A stretch of DNA of 64,000 bases, taken from NCBI GenBank assembly GCA_951394405.1, contig OX596342.1:496001-560000 (forward strand). Direction: 5' to 3'. This stretch comes from Coprinellus micaceus (taxonomy: Eukaryota; Basidiomycota; Agaricomycetes; Agaricales; Psathyrellaceae). Of the stretch, positions 11,886-23,116 are shown piece by piece. The position numbers and the translations under genes are program-made. Position 1 is the first letter of the stretch; every line of letters starts with the position of its first letter. The notes beneath the pieces were generated by a model. That model searched no databases. It was not told where the DNA came from and worked only from the letters and a program-made list of their open reading frames with translations.

Positions 11886-14041
11886 ATGTCTTCCGTTCGC
11901 GACATTGAGTCGCAGCAATACCCAGTACCCAGCGATTCCTCGACAGTGGCAGAGCCTTCGGACACACGAGCAGGAGCAGAACATGAGCATTCGCCCTCTG
12001 GTTCTGCGAAGGCGTCCGAGAAGCCCGCGGAGGAAACCGATGTCGTATGGGTCGATTGGGAGGGTCCGGACGATCCAGAGAACCCCAAGAAGTGCGCTGC
12101 CTTAGGCCTTGTCTGTCCCACAGTGATTCTGAACGGTTCATTGCAGTTGGCCATACAGGAGAAAGTGGGGGGCGACCTTGATTGTGTCAGCGTTCACCTT
12201 TATCAGCCCTGTCTCGTCGTCGATGGTCGCTCCAGCTGGGATGGAGATCGCTCGCCAGTTCAACATACATAGCACGGTGCTGGCTGCTATGACAGTGTCT
12301 GTGTTTATCCTGGGCTACGGTACGAACGTCAGAACCGTCTTTCCATCTCGGACTCGTTTAACATGTTTTTAGCGGTCGGACCTTTGGTATGTCAGGCATT
12401 TACCGCCGACCAGCCTACGGGATTGATTGGGTATGCTGACGCGATTCAAGTTCCTTGGTCCACTTTCTGAGTTATACGGTCGCTCTTTGGTTCTTCAACT
12501 GTCGAATCTGTTCTACCTCGGTGCGTACGTCGTAACTCTTGGATGCATTTCTTCGCTAACTCTAGATAAAGCTTGGAATTTAGGATGTGGGTTCGCGCAA
12601 AACAAGAGCCAGCTTATTGCGTTTCGCTTCTTGGCCGGAGTGGGAGGGAGCGCGCCACTCTCTGTACGTTTTTCCGATCGCTTTGACTTGGGTATCTCAT
12701 TGATGGTCGGCGTTGGTCACTACCTTCTTTTCAGATTGGCGGTGGTGTCTTGGGCGATGTGTGGCACCCCGAGCAAAGAGGCAAAGCAATCGCGATCTAC
12801 TCCCTCGCCCCTTTGCTAGGTCCCGTCCTTGGACCGGTTTGTGGTGGCTGGTATGTTGGGTTTGGCATCCTCGAACGCATGCGTATTCACTCCCTCCTAG
12901 GATTGCGGAACGGTCTACCTGGCGGTGGGTATTTTGGTCAACAAGCATTGTCGATGTCGCGGTCCAAATCCTGGGGCTCCTGTTCCTGCAAGAAAGTCGG
13001 TGAAGCCCTCCTTTCAAATCATGTACCCCTCTCAGCTTCTTTTCAGCCTTCGCACCACTTCTGCTTGAAAGGAAAGCCAAAGCTCTGGAGACACAAAATC
13101 GAGAAAGGGCAGACGGAAGAATCTATCGAACCGTATACGAAACTGATGGGAGTCGGGACTGGAGAGAATTGTTTGCGCGGGCATTGACACGCCCATTTAA
13201 GTTGTTCGCGCTTGAACCCATCGTCCAATTGCTAGGGATCTATATGGCGTTCATTTATGGGGTTTTCTATTGTGGGTGTCTAAACCAATTACTCGACAGA
13301 GTTGGCGAACTCACCATACATCCAGTGTTCCTCACAACGATGCCGACCATATTCGCAGATATTTATCACGAGGGACCTGGGATTGCTGGCTTGCATTACA
13401 TCGCACTGGGAGTTGGGTTGACTGTGGCCGCTCAGGTGAACGCCCGTGCCCTGGACTACGTATACAAGCACTTTAAGGCGCGCAACAATGGGCATGGGCA
13501 GCCTGAATTCCGCCTGCCTTCGATGGTACCTGGAACAATTGTCCTCCCCTTTGGACTCCTTTTGGCAGGATGGTCCGCGCAGAACCGTTTGCATTGGATA
13601 GCTACAGACATTGTGAGTAACGTTTGAGGTTGTAATTCAAAGTCTGTGCTGATTATTTTCTTCAGGGTGTCGCCTGCGTCGGGGCTGGACTGATTCTGAA
13701 TTTCCAAGCGATTCAAACGTACGTCGTAGACAGCTTTACGCTGCACGCCGCTTCTGCTCTCGCCGCTGTATCCTGCCTGCGCTCGCTCGCCGGGTTCGGG
13801 TTTCCGCTGTTCGCACCTGCCATGTACGCCAAGTTGGGCTATGGCAAAGGAAATACAATCCTCGCGGCCTTTTCAGTGGCCTTGGGCTGCCCTGCGTACG
13901 TTTGAGCTTCCCTTTGCTCACGAAGTGGTACTGACTTCCTTGGGACTCAGACCTTGGCTCTTCTGGACGTACGGTAAGCGGATACGTGAAGCCAGCCGAT
14001 ATGCCGAAAATCAAAAGGTCAAGGAGTCAGATTTGACATAG
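11886..14041 (+). CDS. MFS drug:H+ antiporter (DHA1, 12-helix type)
   Basis: Plasma-membrane proton antiporter of the fungal multidrug/polyamine exporter group. The N-terminus is a long hydrophilic cytosolic tail ending VVWVDWEGPDDPENPKK, the usual lead-in to helix 1 in this family. Intron 1 joins it to RKWGATLIVSAFTF. Visible motifs are loop 2-3 FLGPLSELYGR (motif A type), helix 4 AFRFLAGVGGSAPLS, VWHPEQRGKAIAIYSLAPLLG after it, and the antiporter motif C GPVLGPVCGGW in helix 5. A central cytosolic loop (RADGRIYRTVYE) precedes the second six-helix half, which ends with FWTYGKRIREAS. At least seven short introns. Substrate cannot be deduced. Its neighbour across a 1.66 kb divergent promoter is an ABCC pump. 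Confidence 0.88.
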
Positions 14042-14363
14042 TGGTTTGATGAGATTTAGGAGATAACCATGCGCGATTGTCCATGGTCTGAAAGATACGC
14101 TAGACCTGCACCTGTTACCTGGATAAAGTACACCTGGACTTCATAACCGCATTTGTATTCGCATCTAGCGAAAATATATTCCGTGGCATCCAATACCTTC
14201 CTATTGCCTTCCTCTGCTCTTCACTCCTGAAAAAAAAGGTTCGACTTTTACCAAGGTGCCTGGCGCTTAAATCCCATTCAATCACGTGGAAGTCACGTTT
14301 ACCGCACGCGTTCACTTGTCGGTGACTGGCCATGACATCCTTTGACTACAACCACGACGCGCG

Positions 14364-16433
14364 ATGCAAGGCGAGACGTTCTCGAGCGCTCAAGCTCGGG
14401 AACGAGACAAGAAGGTCGAAGAGAAGCACAAGAAGGAAATCGACGCTCTGGAGCGCAAGATTGAGAACCTGCGGCGGACGAACGATCAAACGAGGAAGGA
14501 GCTCTGGGAAGCGCGGCAGGGAGCACAAAGGCTCGCGAATTGCATGGGCTACCATGATATATCTGAGGTTCAGCAGGACCTGGACATGATGCCCGAAGAC
14601 TTTAACTTTAGAGCTTCCATTGGTCGGCTGCAGGCTCTGGAGAAGGAGGCTGAGGATTCGAGGGTAGATGTTGAGGTGTATGCACAGCAGCTGGAGGAGG
14701 TCGAGAGGAAGATCAACGAGTACCAGACTAAGGTAGCTGAGCAAAGGTGAGTACCGTTGAACTCTCTCGTTATTCCCTCCTCGAACCGTCTCCCAGCAAG
14801 AACAATGCGGTACTTGCGCGGGACAACGCCCATCTGAGGGAGCAGTATGTTGCTCTCGAGCTCAAGTTCAGGCGAGCGACGGACCGGTACAAGCAGGACT
14901 ACCAAAAGTGGCGCGACTTCCATGTCTATCTCACCAAGGAGGACAAGCTCCACCGCGAGGAACGAAACCAGGAGGACGTGACGCCTGCGGAGAAGGGTCG
15001 GCTCGGGCAGAAGAATGCTCACAACCAACTCGAGTATCTGCGCCAGAAAGGTCCCAAGCTGGAGTGGGTTGAGGATGGTGACGTGCCACCTCCCTTTGGC
15101 GGGACAGAGCTGCCCGAGGACCTGGCGACGCCGGAGTTGCGTCCATCCGACCTGGCGCTCGTCGCATCGAGCACGAAGACCCCGGTGGCGGAGAAGGAAG
15201 AGGTCATCGGTTCCTCTGACACTGAGGAGGAATCCGTCGTGGAGGTTACGCCCATGCCCCGACGAACAGCGCCAATAGCCGTTGCACCGCGTCCATTGGA
15301 TCGCATCGAGCAACAGTTCGCCCCGCCTTCAGCCTCTCCGACGGTTTTTATTTCCAAGCAGGAAATCGACGTAGCGCCGTCGTCCGAGACCGAGGAGGCC
15401 TCCGACCGTGCGTCGTCATTCTTATTGTTCCTATGCCATGCTTACCTCGCGCCAGTGTCGTCCCCTCAACGGCCCCCACCCGCAAGACCACCAGCATCGA
15501 GGCTAGGGAAAGAGGCTGAAGCAGCGTCCTCAGAGACGGAAGAAGAATCTGTCCCTGTCGCTATCGACCTCTCCAGGTCCTCTGACACGGAGGAGTCGAG
15601 TAAGTGCTCCCGTCCATGTCCGCACCCAACTGCTCACATCGCTCTCAGGCCCTCTCGAGGCCGTCGCCCCTCTGGCGATGTCGATATCTGCGAACGTGCA
15701 ACGACGGCCGGCAGACCGCCTCTTCATCTCTGAGCGGCCTACGAAGATGCGCAAACTCAACAACGACGGGGAGGTCGACGATGCCACACCACGAAAGCGT
15801 GACGAGAACTCGCAGCCAGAGGGGCTGCTGCCCAGGACCGACCCTGGAAAGGCGACGAAGCGGCACAGCGATCCAGCTGCCCTCCGCGCACCGGGCACGA
15901 CGGTCGACTACTCCATCTTCAAAGGGAAGGGACGGTACGGCAGGAAGTCGGACGCGGGGCCCAGCACGTCGGTCAATGCGAGGTTCGTCATTGACCCAGA
16001 GAAAAATGGCGGGAGGGATTACAGGTTCGACGAAGTTGTGCGGGGGAGGGACGAGCGCAAGAAGATGCATGCGGGGACTTGTGAATGTTGCAACGACTAC
16101 TACGAAGCGGTCGGCCCGCTTCCCCCTCGACTCAAGCCCCCGCTCTGGTGTTCGCCTCCGAAGAAGAAATGCCAGTCCTTGGACGAGTTCGACGATGTGC
16201 CTTCGTCTTCCAGTAGACAACACGAAATTGAGTCGCATAAGAAGAACATTTCGCGACACAGGCATAACTGGGAGCGTGCGAAGACGCCGCCGGATTATTG
16301 GAATATTGGGTTCCCATCCACGCAGGAGGCTGGTGAGATCAACGAACGTGCGGAGAAGATGCATCAGGAGAAGTTGGACGAGATTGAGAGGGAGGCGGCG
16401 AGTGGGGCGGGTAGATATAAGCGGAGATCATAG
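14364..16433 (+). CDS. Sae2/CtIP/Ctp1-type DNA end-resection factor
   Basis: Cofactor expected to activate the Mre11-Rad50-Nbs1 nuclease for resection of DNA double-strand ends in the nucleus. The first ~130 residues form a strong coiled coil (KKVEEKHKKEIDALERKIEN onward), as in the tetramerising N-terminus of this family, and a second charged segment follows intron 1. The middle is low-complexity and disordered, with four acidic S-x-T-E-E motifs. The last ~130 residues carry the diagnostic C-terminal domain: the Cys pair in HAGTCECCNDYY (about 16.08 kb), then SRHRHNWERAKTPPDYW and NIGFPSTQE (about 16.25-16.32 kb), matching the RHR and TPP-x-x-(F/Y)-W...FP-x-T core. Three further introns; the last joins SDTEES to PLEAV near 15.65 kb. 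The start at 14364 is the first ATG in the coiled-coil frame. Identification rests on the C-terminal motifs. Confidence 0.85.
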
Positions 16434-16621
16434 TGCGTTAACGTTCTCTTTGGCCGCCTCTCATTTTTGCTGACATACGTGTGTTTGAATAGACGACTCT
16501 GCGGGTGGGGTCACGGATCGATTATCCGTGTACCTGCATAGCCTGGTCTGCTGGTTCAGATCGCACTCTTCCATGGGCTCAGACCTCCCTGGTATTCAGC
16601 CGGCCAGCCTTATTTGCAGCC

Positions 16622-18025
16622 ATGATTAAAATGGCCAAACGACATACCGATGCTTTTTCCTCTTCACTCCCGGATATTTATTGGACTATGGACAGCGACA
16701 CCCAGCCTCATCGTGATACCTCTACCCCTCCATTGAAGAAGCGGACTCCAAATACCGCAACCCACTTCATGACTCCCGTTCGGCGCATCTTCTTCCGCTT
16801 GGAATGGTCGAAGTCGTCGAAGAAGCGTAAAGGAACAACGGTGAAGCAACCCAAGCCATCAACATCCCAAGCAGCCCTCGGTTCCATCTCGGAGCGATTA
16901 CCTCCAGATGCAATGATGACCTCCCCGCCCCGCACACCTGAGCGCAACAACCCGCTCAGGACCACCCTGGGGTTTGGAGCCCAACGCGACGCCTTCGCAT
17001 CGTCAGGTGACCGCGTTTATCCCCCTATCTTAGCTCGTATCGCTGTCACAACTACGGCGGCAACGCCACTTAGGCGCCCCGCTCGCCTGGCCATCCAACA
17101 AGAAGACCCCTCCTTCGACGCCGTCGTCGTCACGACGCTGCCCAATTATCCCTTTTGCTGCCACGAGGACCTCCTCAGCATGTCGAAAGAGGAGCTGTTC
17201 AGCGTTGCGAGGACCCTGAATGGCAGGCTGCCGATGACAAGCCAGATCCCGGTCGGGGAGTGGGTTCCTGAGGGCGTCGTGAGGGAGAGGATTGAGGTGC
17301 TGGTGGGGATTAGGCCGCCGGTGCCTATGGCTCCGAAGGCAGTCAAGTGCGCACAGACGCTGAGCGTGGCTATGGATGTGGACGTGGAGGACAGCGAGGG
17401 TGGAGAGGACTCGCGGGAAGGTATTTTGCCCAGTCCGCCTTCGAGTCCGTTGGCGTTGAGAGAGAAGAGGAGGGGTTCTACGAGACTCGCAGCGCTCCCC
17501 AGTAGGGTTCCTAGGCGCCGGGGTCACGCCCAGTCTACCGACGTGGAGCAGACGATGAACGCGCCTGAGGACATGTGTATCAGTCCTCGACGAATCCTTG
17601 AGCCGTTGGACGAGGAATCCGAACCTAGCTCTGAAGGAGGAGTAACAGCTCGAATTTATGAAGATAGCGACACAGACCCCAGCCTCGCGTCCTCCGATCT
17701 CCTGGACGAACAATCTGCGAAACGAAGAAAGGTATCCGACGACGGTCGGTACACGAAGGTCCTCTCCGGGCGCGCATCTTTCAACCCACATTCGCCTAGA
17801 ACCCTTGGATCCCCTTCCAAGTCACCCCTGCACCAACATCAGTCCCCCCAGCCCCCCCTTCAGTTCAAGTTCAGCGTTCGCCGTAAACCGGTCATGAACG
17901 CACTCGATGAGCTGCGCGTGAAAGGCGCGCCGTCGCCTTCTGCCATGGTGTCCCCATCTGACTCTATTGACATGCTTTTCAATGGAGGACTGATGTCGCC
18001 TTCCGCCGGCCTTCTCGCCAATTGA
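16622..18025 (+). CDS. Unrecognised disordered nuclear-type protein
   Basis: A single long open frame of about 468 residues, apparently without introns, which is rare in this window. I start it at the ATG at 16622 (MIKMAKRHTD); the frame is open further upstream, so an earlier start remains possible. The N-terminus holds LPDIYWTMDSD, then basic, Pro/Ser/Thr-rich sequence with a possible nuclear signal (KSSKKRKG). One segment looks folded: PFCCHEDLLSMSKEELFSV followed by ARTLNGRLP (about 17.15-17.23 kb). The rest has many SP/TP sites (SPPRTPE, LPSPPSSPLA, SPRTLGSPSKSP), suggesting CDK-type phosphorylation. The C-terminal stretch FSVRRKPVMNALDELRVKG may be a short conserved motif. No family recognised; a cell-cycle or chromatin role would be a guess. 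Confidence 0.65.
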   Translation: MIKMAKRHTDAFSSSLPDIYWTMDSDTQPHRDTSTPPLKKRTPNTATHFMTPVRRIFFRLEWSKSSKKRKGTTVKQPKPSTSQAALGSISERLPPDAMMTSPPRTPERNNPLRTTLGFGAQRDAFASSGDRVYPPILARIAVTTTAATPLRRPARLAIQQEDPSFDAVVVTTLPNYPFCCHEDLLSMSKEELFSVARTLNGRLPMTSQIPVGEWVPEGVVRERIEVLVGIRPPVPMAPKAVKCAQTLSVAMDVDVEDSEGGEDSREGILPSPPSSPLALREKRRGSTRLAALPSRVPRRRGHAQSTDVEQTMNAPEDMCISPRRILEPLDEESEPSSEGGVTARIYEDSDTDPSLASSDLLDEQSAKRRKVSDDGRYTKVLSGRASFNPHSPRTLGSPSKSPLHQHQSPQPPLQFKFSVRRKPVMNALDELRVKGAPSPSAMVSPSDSIDMLFNGGLMSPSAGLLAN

Positions 18026-18831
18026 CTTATTTTCGCCCGTTCCTCGCACTGTTGCACTGCGCCTCCAAGTTCTCTCGCCCGTTGCTACTTGGTTGTCTCT
18101 GATATTCTACTGTAACGTTTGTATACCCTACACCTTTCCATGGAACGGAGACTCGTCGGATAGTTTGCATTTGCATTTCCCCTCCGTTTGCTTGTCTGTT
18201 TGCATGCTCAATTCGTACTCTACATGGGATTATGGACTCTCGGTTCCCTCTGGCTCCTTTCGATTGTCAATGAATGACGATACACACGTCCGTGCTTCTC
18301 TCCCGGCCGCTGCTGCTTTGACTCCCTGGAATGGTGAGTACAATCGACGTCCTTTCTAATCGCACGTTATTGAGTCTTCCATTCAATTGTTTACGTTGGG
18401 TTGACAATAGCTTTTCACTAACCGTGGAACCCACAAACTGGCAGATTAACGGCGCCCCCGGATCCGGGCCCCGACCAGTGTCCCTGTTGTCGCCCTTGGT
18501 ACGAATACATCCATTCTTCTCCTCGTCGAGTATCTGACCTGTAGTGCCAGTGTGAACTACCTCATCAGAATCGAGGTATGAGTATAAGGCGGTTTCTGTG
18601 CCACTCGGCTCACCAAGGGACCCAGGTGGCGAGCGGCAATCAAAAATGTGCTTGTCCCAATCGCCATCAATGGATTCGTTGACAGGGAAAGGCAGCTCAG
18701 TTCCCATTGGCCATCGGTGTTGCTGGCCAACGCACTGAGCGTGTTCTCTCTTGACCTCATACTACCACCATCGCCCAAATCGACGAAGCTAGCATCTGCC
18801 ACTGGAGTGGCTGGCGGGCGCCTAGTCGTGG
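18026..18831. other. Intergenic region, no supported gene
   Basis: About 800 bases between two genes on the same strand. It contains the 3' end of the upstream gene and the promoter of the DUF6533-like gene. Minus-strand frames at 18.27-18.80 kb have no recognisable features and overlap the next gene's leader. Confidence 0.4.
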
Positions 18832-20301
18832 ATGTGGACAGATGCTGTAGACCATGGTTCGATGGATATCGCTGGAGCAGCGTTCATGAGGAACGCGTCC
18901 TGTTGTGAGTTATGCAGGGTTTTCCGAGTAGTGGTGTCGGCCTGGGCGCTAACTTTGGGGGGTACAAGTGGCGGCGTTGGTTCTGGTGCTCCTCGAGTTC
19001 TTCGCTAATCTGAAGAACGAGGTTCGCTTTATATGGTGGTGAGTCGTATGGGGACGTCACGAGCTCAAGGCTGATACATTGACGAGCAGCCGTCCATTCA
19101 ACCGAGTGAAGATCATATACCTTTTGTCCAGATATATAGGACTCCTCAGCCTGGTGTTAGTGTTTCTTTGAGCCTTATTTCCGATAATCCACACTGACAA
19201 GCTTCGCCTCTCAGGGCTAACGCGTTCCTACTCTTCGTCGGCCCTCTGTCTGAAATACCAGTCGATATTAGGCTCTGTCGCAGATGGTTCACTGGATTCA
19301 CAGTGATTTCATGTTCCATCATGTTCGCGATCGACGCTGTAGCAATGCTCAGAGGTGAGACTGCCACCTACGTGTTTTACGTCACTAATTGCTTGAGTGT
19401 AGTCTATGTTCTGTATAATCGCAACCCAAAGATTGGAGCTCTCTTTGCCTCTCTTCTCATGACGGAAGCCACACTGGTAACAACATGCTCAGCTCAAACT
19501 ATCGGCAAAGTGCCTTTCAATACAGTATGTAATATTGAAAAGACGCCTTTCACAGTGGTTTACTTCACGTATGTCCCTCCCGCTTCCCCTCCGAGGCCGA
19601 ATCATTGACTGTGGCTGCAGAAGCGGGATCTTCATCACGCAGCTATCGCTTCTACTCTTCGCATATATGAAACGGCGGCAAATGGTGGGGCAGAGGCAAG
19701 GGCCGATCATCAAGCTGGTCTTTCGAGAAAGCACCTGGATATCGAGTCTTGTGTGTTGTAAGTGGTGCTCTACCACCATTCCGGTCGTATTCACGGTCTG
19801 TTTCTTAGGTATATTCCTTTTCACCGTCCCCTACTCTCTCATTACTGGTCATGCGAAACCCCACGTTGTTCTCATGTGAGTAGCACTGGCCTACCTCACA
19901 ACCCACCAGCTCACTGCAGAGCCATTAGCTGGCCAACGGCCATCCTCTCTCCCGCCGCATGCCGGGTCATCCTCAACATGTACCTCCTTTCCTTTCGAAT
20001 ACAATCAGCAGAGGGACGGCGCGTCAACCGCAACGACTCCTCATTTACGGACACAGACATTCAGTTCACTAGTTTCTTCGGTTTATCAGGGTTCGACGAC
20101 CAGAGCATGGCCGCCAACCGACCTTCGGAGTCAACCGGGAACAAGAGATCGCAAGGCAGTGCGAGCTTCGCGTCGGATAGTAACCTTTCTTCGCTATCCG
20201 ATTTCTCTCTGTGCCAGCCTCACTCAGCTACCCAAAATCTACCCCAAGCTCCCGCCAGCCTCTTACTCATGGATGATACAATGTACCGCCAAGCCAGTTA
20301 A
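18832..20301 (+). CDS. DUF6533-like seven-helix membrane protein
   Basis: Integral membrane protein of a family expanded in Agaricomycetes, of unknown function. I chose the ATG at 18832 because it reads MWTDAVDHG through GAAFMRNASC and splices (donor 18905, exon resumes 18969) into CLAALVLVLLEFFANL. The diagnostic region follows: an acidic/aromatic turn (KNEVRFIWW), a splice to CRPFNRVKIIYLLSRYIG, then helices ANAFLLFVGPLSE, VISCSIMFAIDAVAMLR and VYVLYNRNPKIGALFASLLM. Later helices include GIFITQLSLLLFAYMKRR. After the last helix comes AISWPTAILSPAACRVILN and a Ser-rich cytosolic tail of about 110 residues ending MYRQAS. Six or more introns. The topology resembles a receptor, but no ligand or partner is known. 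Confidence 0.72.
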
Positions 20302-21200
20302 GACGGTTCCGTCTTTAAACCACCATGAACAAACCCTGGACTTTATCCCCAGCGTACCTACGCGGTGCGCATACTCACTTCCTTATGTCCCCTCCCTTTT
20401 CAATTGTTCCCGTTCTCCACTCTCCTTCAGTTTTCCAATCCCTGTCTTATTATACATGCATCTGTACATTATTGCGCTCACTTGGCATTGTGGATTGTCA
20501 TCTCATAATTCACTATCCTACTCCCCGGACTATCTCACTCGCAGTAACGGCGCGACGCGGAACAGGCATGAAAGCTTGTGCGCACCCTGACATCATCGTA
20601 TTATGTTCTGCAGAGTCCCAAAAACGTTTCGGCGAGCAACCCCCGAGAACCCGTAATCCAAAAGGTGCGAGAGCATGACCTTGCAGTTTCCTTCTTTGTG
20701 CAATGGCGTACACTAAGCACCTCAAGAAAGACCTAGAAGAGCACCAAGTCTGGCTTTACTAGTTCTGAATTTGGGTTTCCACTGCTTGGCCGACCGAGGC
20801 GAGCTACGGATCAAGACAAACCTCGGAGACTTCGCTATCTGACCATGTGGACGACTGGCTCCATCCGAAGATCGTCACACATTCTTCCGGTATACAGCAA
20901 AGCCTTGAGGAAGGCTTTGACTTCAACGCGACCAGAATAGAAAGCTCATCCCAAGTGCTGAAATATTCTCTACTTGCGCTCCTCGTGCCTCTTCGTCGGT
21001 ACCGCAAGACTTTATCCGCTTCAGCCGAGTGCCGGTGGTCATCTGAGGCCAAGCTCTTCGTGTTCCGATTGGCGCTTGGTACGTTGCTCATAGAAGAGAA
21101 CCCTTCATGGGAAGGCTTGGCTTGCTTCCTGTGGCGTCATTGGGCCTTGAACGAAGCGTTTCCCCGCGGTGTCATGGTAATACGATTTCTCGTGAGGCAT
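20302..21200. other. Intergenic region, no supported gene
   Basis: Contains open frames on the plus strand at 20.33-20.68 and 20.85-21.23 kb whose products show no signal peptide, domain or plausible splice chain. Its right edge runs into the upstream block of the first LPMO. Nothing repetitive was seen. Confidence 0.4.
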
Positions 21201-21229
21201 TTAGCCATGACTTTTCCGAAGGCATAAAT
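21201..21229 (+). promoter_or_regulatory. LPMO promoter block, copy 1
   Basis: TTAGCCATGACTTTTCCGA (21201-21219) is followed by a TATA-like CATAAAT (21223-21229), 57-85 bases before the ATG. The same block, with one base changed, sits in the same position before the second LPMO, so the duplication included promoter DNA or selection has kept the site. Confidence 0.5.
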
Positions 21230-21285
21230 GGGAGATCTCCTCTGTTGGTCTCCGGGCGGTATATTCTTTCCTCAGGTTCGCAAAG

Positions 21286-22395
21286 ATGATGAAGCTCCTG
21301 CTCGCCGTGTTTTTCTCGCTCACAACTCTCGCCTCGGCGCACTGTGAGGGCTCTCCTGTTCGATCTAGAGGCGAAACTCGTATTTACGCTCGAACAGATA
21401 CGTTCCCGGCGTTGGTCGTTAACGGCCAGACAACTCCCCAATGGCAGTATGTACGCCGAACGAACAACTTCCAGTCAAACGGCCCTGTACGTGTCTAGCC
21501 TCCTGTCCCCTCCCAATACCGGAAATTCTGATCAAAAAGTAGGTCACGGATGTGAGGAGCATTGACTTCCGATGCTACAACTCCCAGACCGGCGCGACAG
21601 CCCAAACCTACAAGGGCGTCTCCGCTGGTTCTAAGATTGGTTTTGCAACCAATGGTGCTGTCTCCCACCCCAGCGTAAGCTCACCGAATCTATCCCGATC
21701 GATTGGCCGGGGTCCCTTATATTGCTGGCATGCCTAGACTACCAACATCTACATGGCAAAGGCACCCGCTGGTGTCGATGTCGCGAGTTGGGATGGCAGT
21801 GGCGCCGTTTGGTTCAAGGTTCGTAGACATTTCTTCGCAGTAAACTATTCAGTTTAATCTAATAATTGGTTTGATAGGTTCACGAGATTACCGCTGTCAC
21901 CGATGGTGGCAGGTCCATCTCTTTCCCGTCCAATGGTATGGCCAAGATTGAGTTCAACCTTCCCCAATCACTCCCATCCGGCGAGTACCTCGTCCGCATG
22001 GAAAACGTCGCGCTTCACTCCGCTGGAAGCGTAGGTGGTGGTATGTGCTCGGTGTCTCCTTGAGCAACAAGCAAGTGCTGAAGAATTATATAGCCCAATG
22101 GTACATCAGCTGTGCTCAGATCGAGATCGTGAACGGCGGCAATGGAAACCCTGGCCCTCTGGTGTCTATCCCCGGTGTTTACACTGGAAATGTAAGCCCC
22201 TCGCAGCTGACTGAGAATACAGAGCCGGATGATTGACCTCTCGCCTGGATATTCAGGAGCCTGGCATCGTTATCAACATCTACTACCCCATTCCCACTAC
22301 CTATGTCCAGCCCGGTCCTGTGAGTGGTGCAGTCGGAGTACACCTGAAAATCTTGACTAACTGTTCGTAACTCGTAGGCCGTCTGGAGGGGATAG
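21286..22395 (+). CDS. AA9 lytic polysaccharide monooxygenase, copy 1
   Basis: Secreted copper enzyme that oxidatively cleaves cellulose or related beta-glucans. The signal peptide is [18 protein letters not shown], and cleavage exposes the N-terminal copper-ligand His. That His codon lies at the end of exon 1 (21286-21343); exon 2 from 21398 continues [11 protein letters not shown]. Further features are [14 protein letters not shown], the second His in [26 protein letters not shown], and the axial Tyr with disulphide Cys in [12 protein letters not shown]. The protein ends [16 protein letters not shown]...PAVWRG after a last intron, with no cellulose-binding module. About six introns. Intron 1 here has a normal GT donor, unlike copy 2. 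Tandem with copy 2, same strand, about 720 bp apart; the predicted mature proteins are very similar. Expression is probably induced by plant material, as in the family. Confidence 0.93.
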
Positions 22396-23041
22396 ATGGG
22401 AGAATGTCGCCCTTCGAGTACAAAAGATGTCCATACCCACGGTCAAACACAATGTCTACCAATTTGACTCAGTCTTCTCAATCGTTTTCTACGAGTCAAA
22501 TTGTGCACTCAGGGTTGTGGTGGGAATTTCGCAAAAGCCCATAAAATAAGCGCCGCTCGCATATCGTCTGAGCTGGCATCATCGATCCAGGTCTTTCAGG
22601 GTCCTTCTGACTGGGTTTAAAACTCTGTTCTGAGCTTGACGTCCTCAATGGATCGACAGAAAGACTGCAGCGAGGATGATGGGATTTGCCGAGTGCGGGG
22701 TCTGCATCCGAGATTGATCACAACATTCTTCCGCATATGGAACACGCCGCCTTGCATTTCTGCCTTCAACCACCATGTCTATCAGCTCCTCTGCGCGTCC
22801 TCGAGGCCATACAAACACTCTTGCCATTTGTATGGACACTTTGTACTTCCTTGGCTAGGCTGAGCCTCCGTGAACGCTCTCCGTTTTCCGTCGAGAATTC
22901 CAACGGGCCTGCGTCGGACCGCGAGCTTATTGGCGCCCAGCATACGAGAAGGCTTTGGAAGCATATGCTGCTTCCGAAGGTCATGAGTTGTATCTTGGTG
23001 CCTTCCATGTAGTGATGCCACGGAAAATGTCTCGCGTCAAA
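22396..23041. other. Spacer between the tandem LPMO genes
   Basis: About 650 bases with the terminator side of copy 1 and the upstream region of copy 2. Frames at 22.64-23.01 kb lack recognisable features on either strand. The AT-richer start may include the polyadenylation region. Confidence 0.4.
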
Positions 23042-23073
23042 TTAGCCACGACTTTTCCGACTCCAATATAAAA
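23042..23073 (+). promoter_or_regulatory. LPMO promoter block, copy 2, with TATA box
   Basis: TTAGCCACGACTTTTCCGA (23042-23060) followed by TATAAAA (23067-23073), 44-50 bases before the ATG at 23117. It matches the block before the first LPMO at 18 of 19 positions. Confidence 0.6.
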
Positions 23074-23116
23074 CGCGAGCGACGCCTGACTCGTGTTTGC
23101 CTTGGGGTCTCTCAAG

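Noticed and set aside
14570..15313. Long minus-strand frame (247 codons) opposite the Ctp1-like gene
   Set aside because: It is a mirror of the real coding frame in GC-rich sequence; Leu/Arg-rich with no conserved motif.
17030..17791. Minus-strand frame of 253 codons opposite the disordered protein
   Set aside because: Antisense shadow with Arg/His-rich low-complexity product and no domain.
18267..18707. Minus-strand frame before the DUF6533-like gene
   Set aside because: No domain, and the plus strand carries a coherent start and splice chain just beyond.
20847..21227. Plus-strand frame of 126 codons upstream of the first LPMO
   Set aside because: No recognisable feature, and it runs into the conserved LPMO promoter block.
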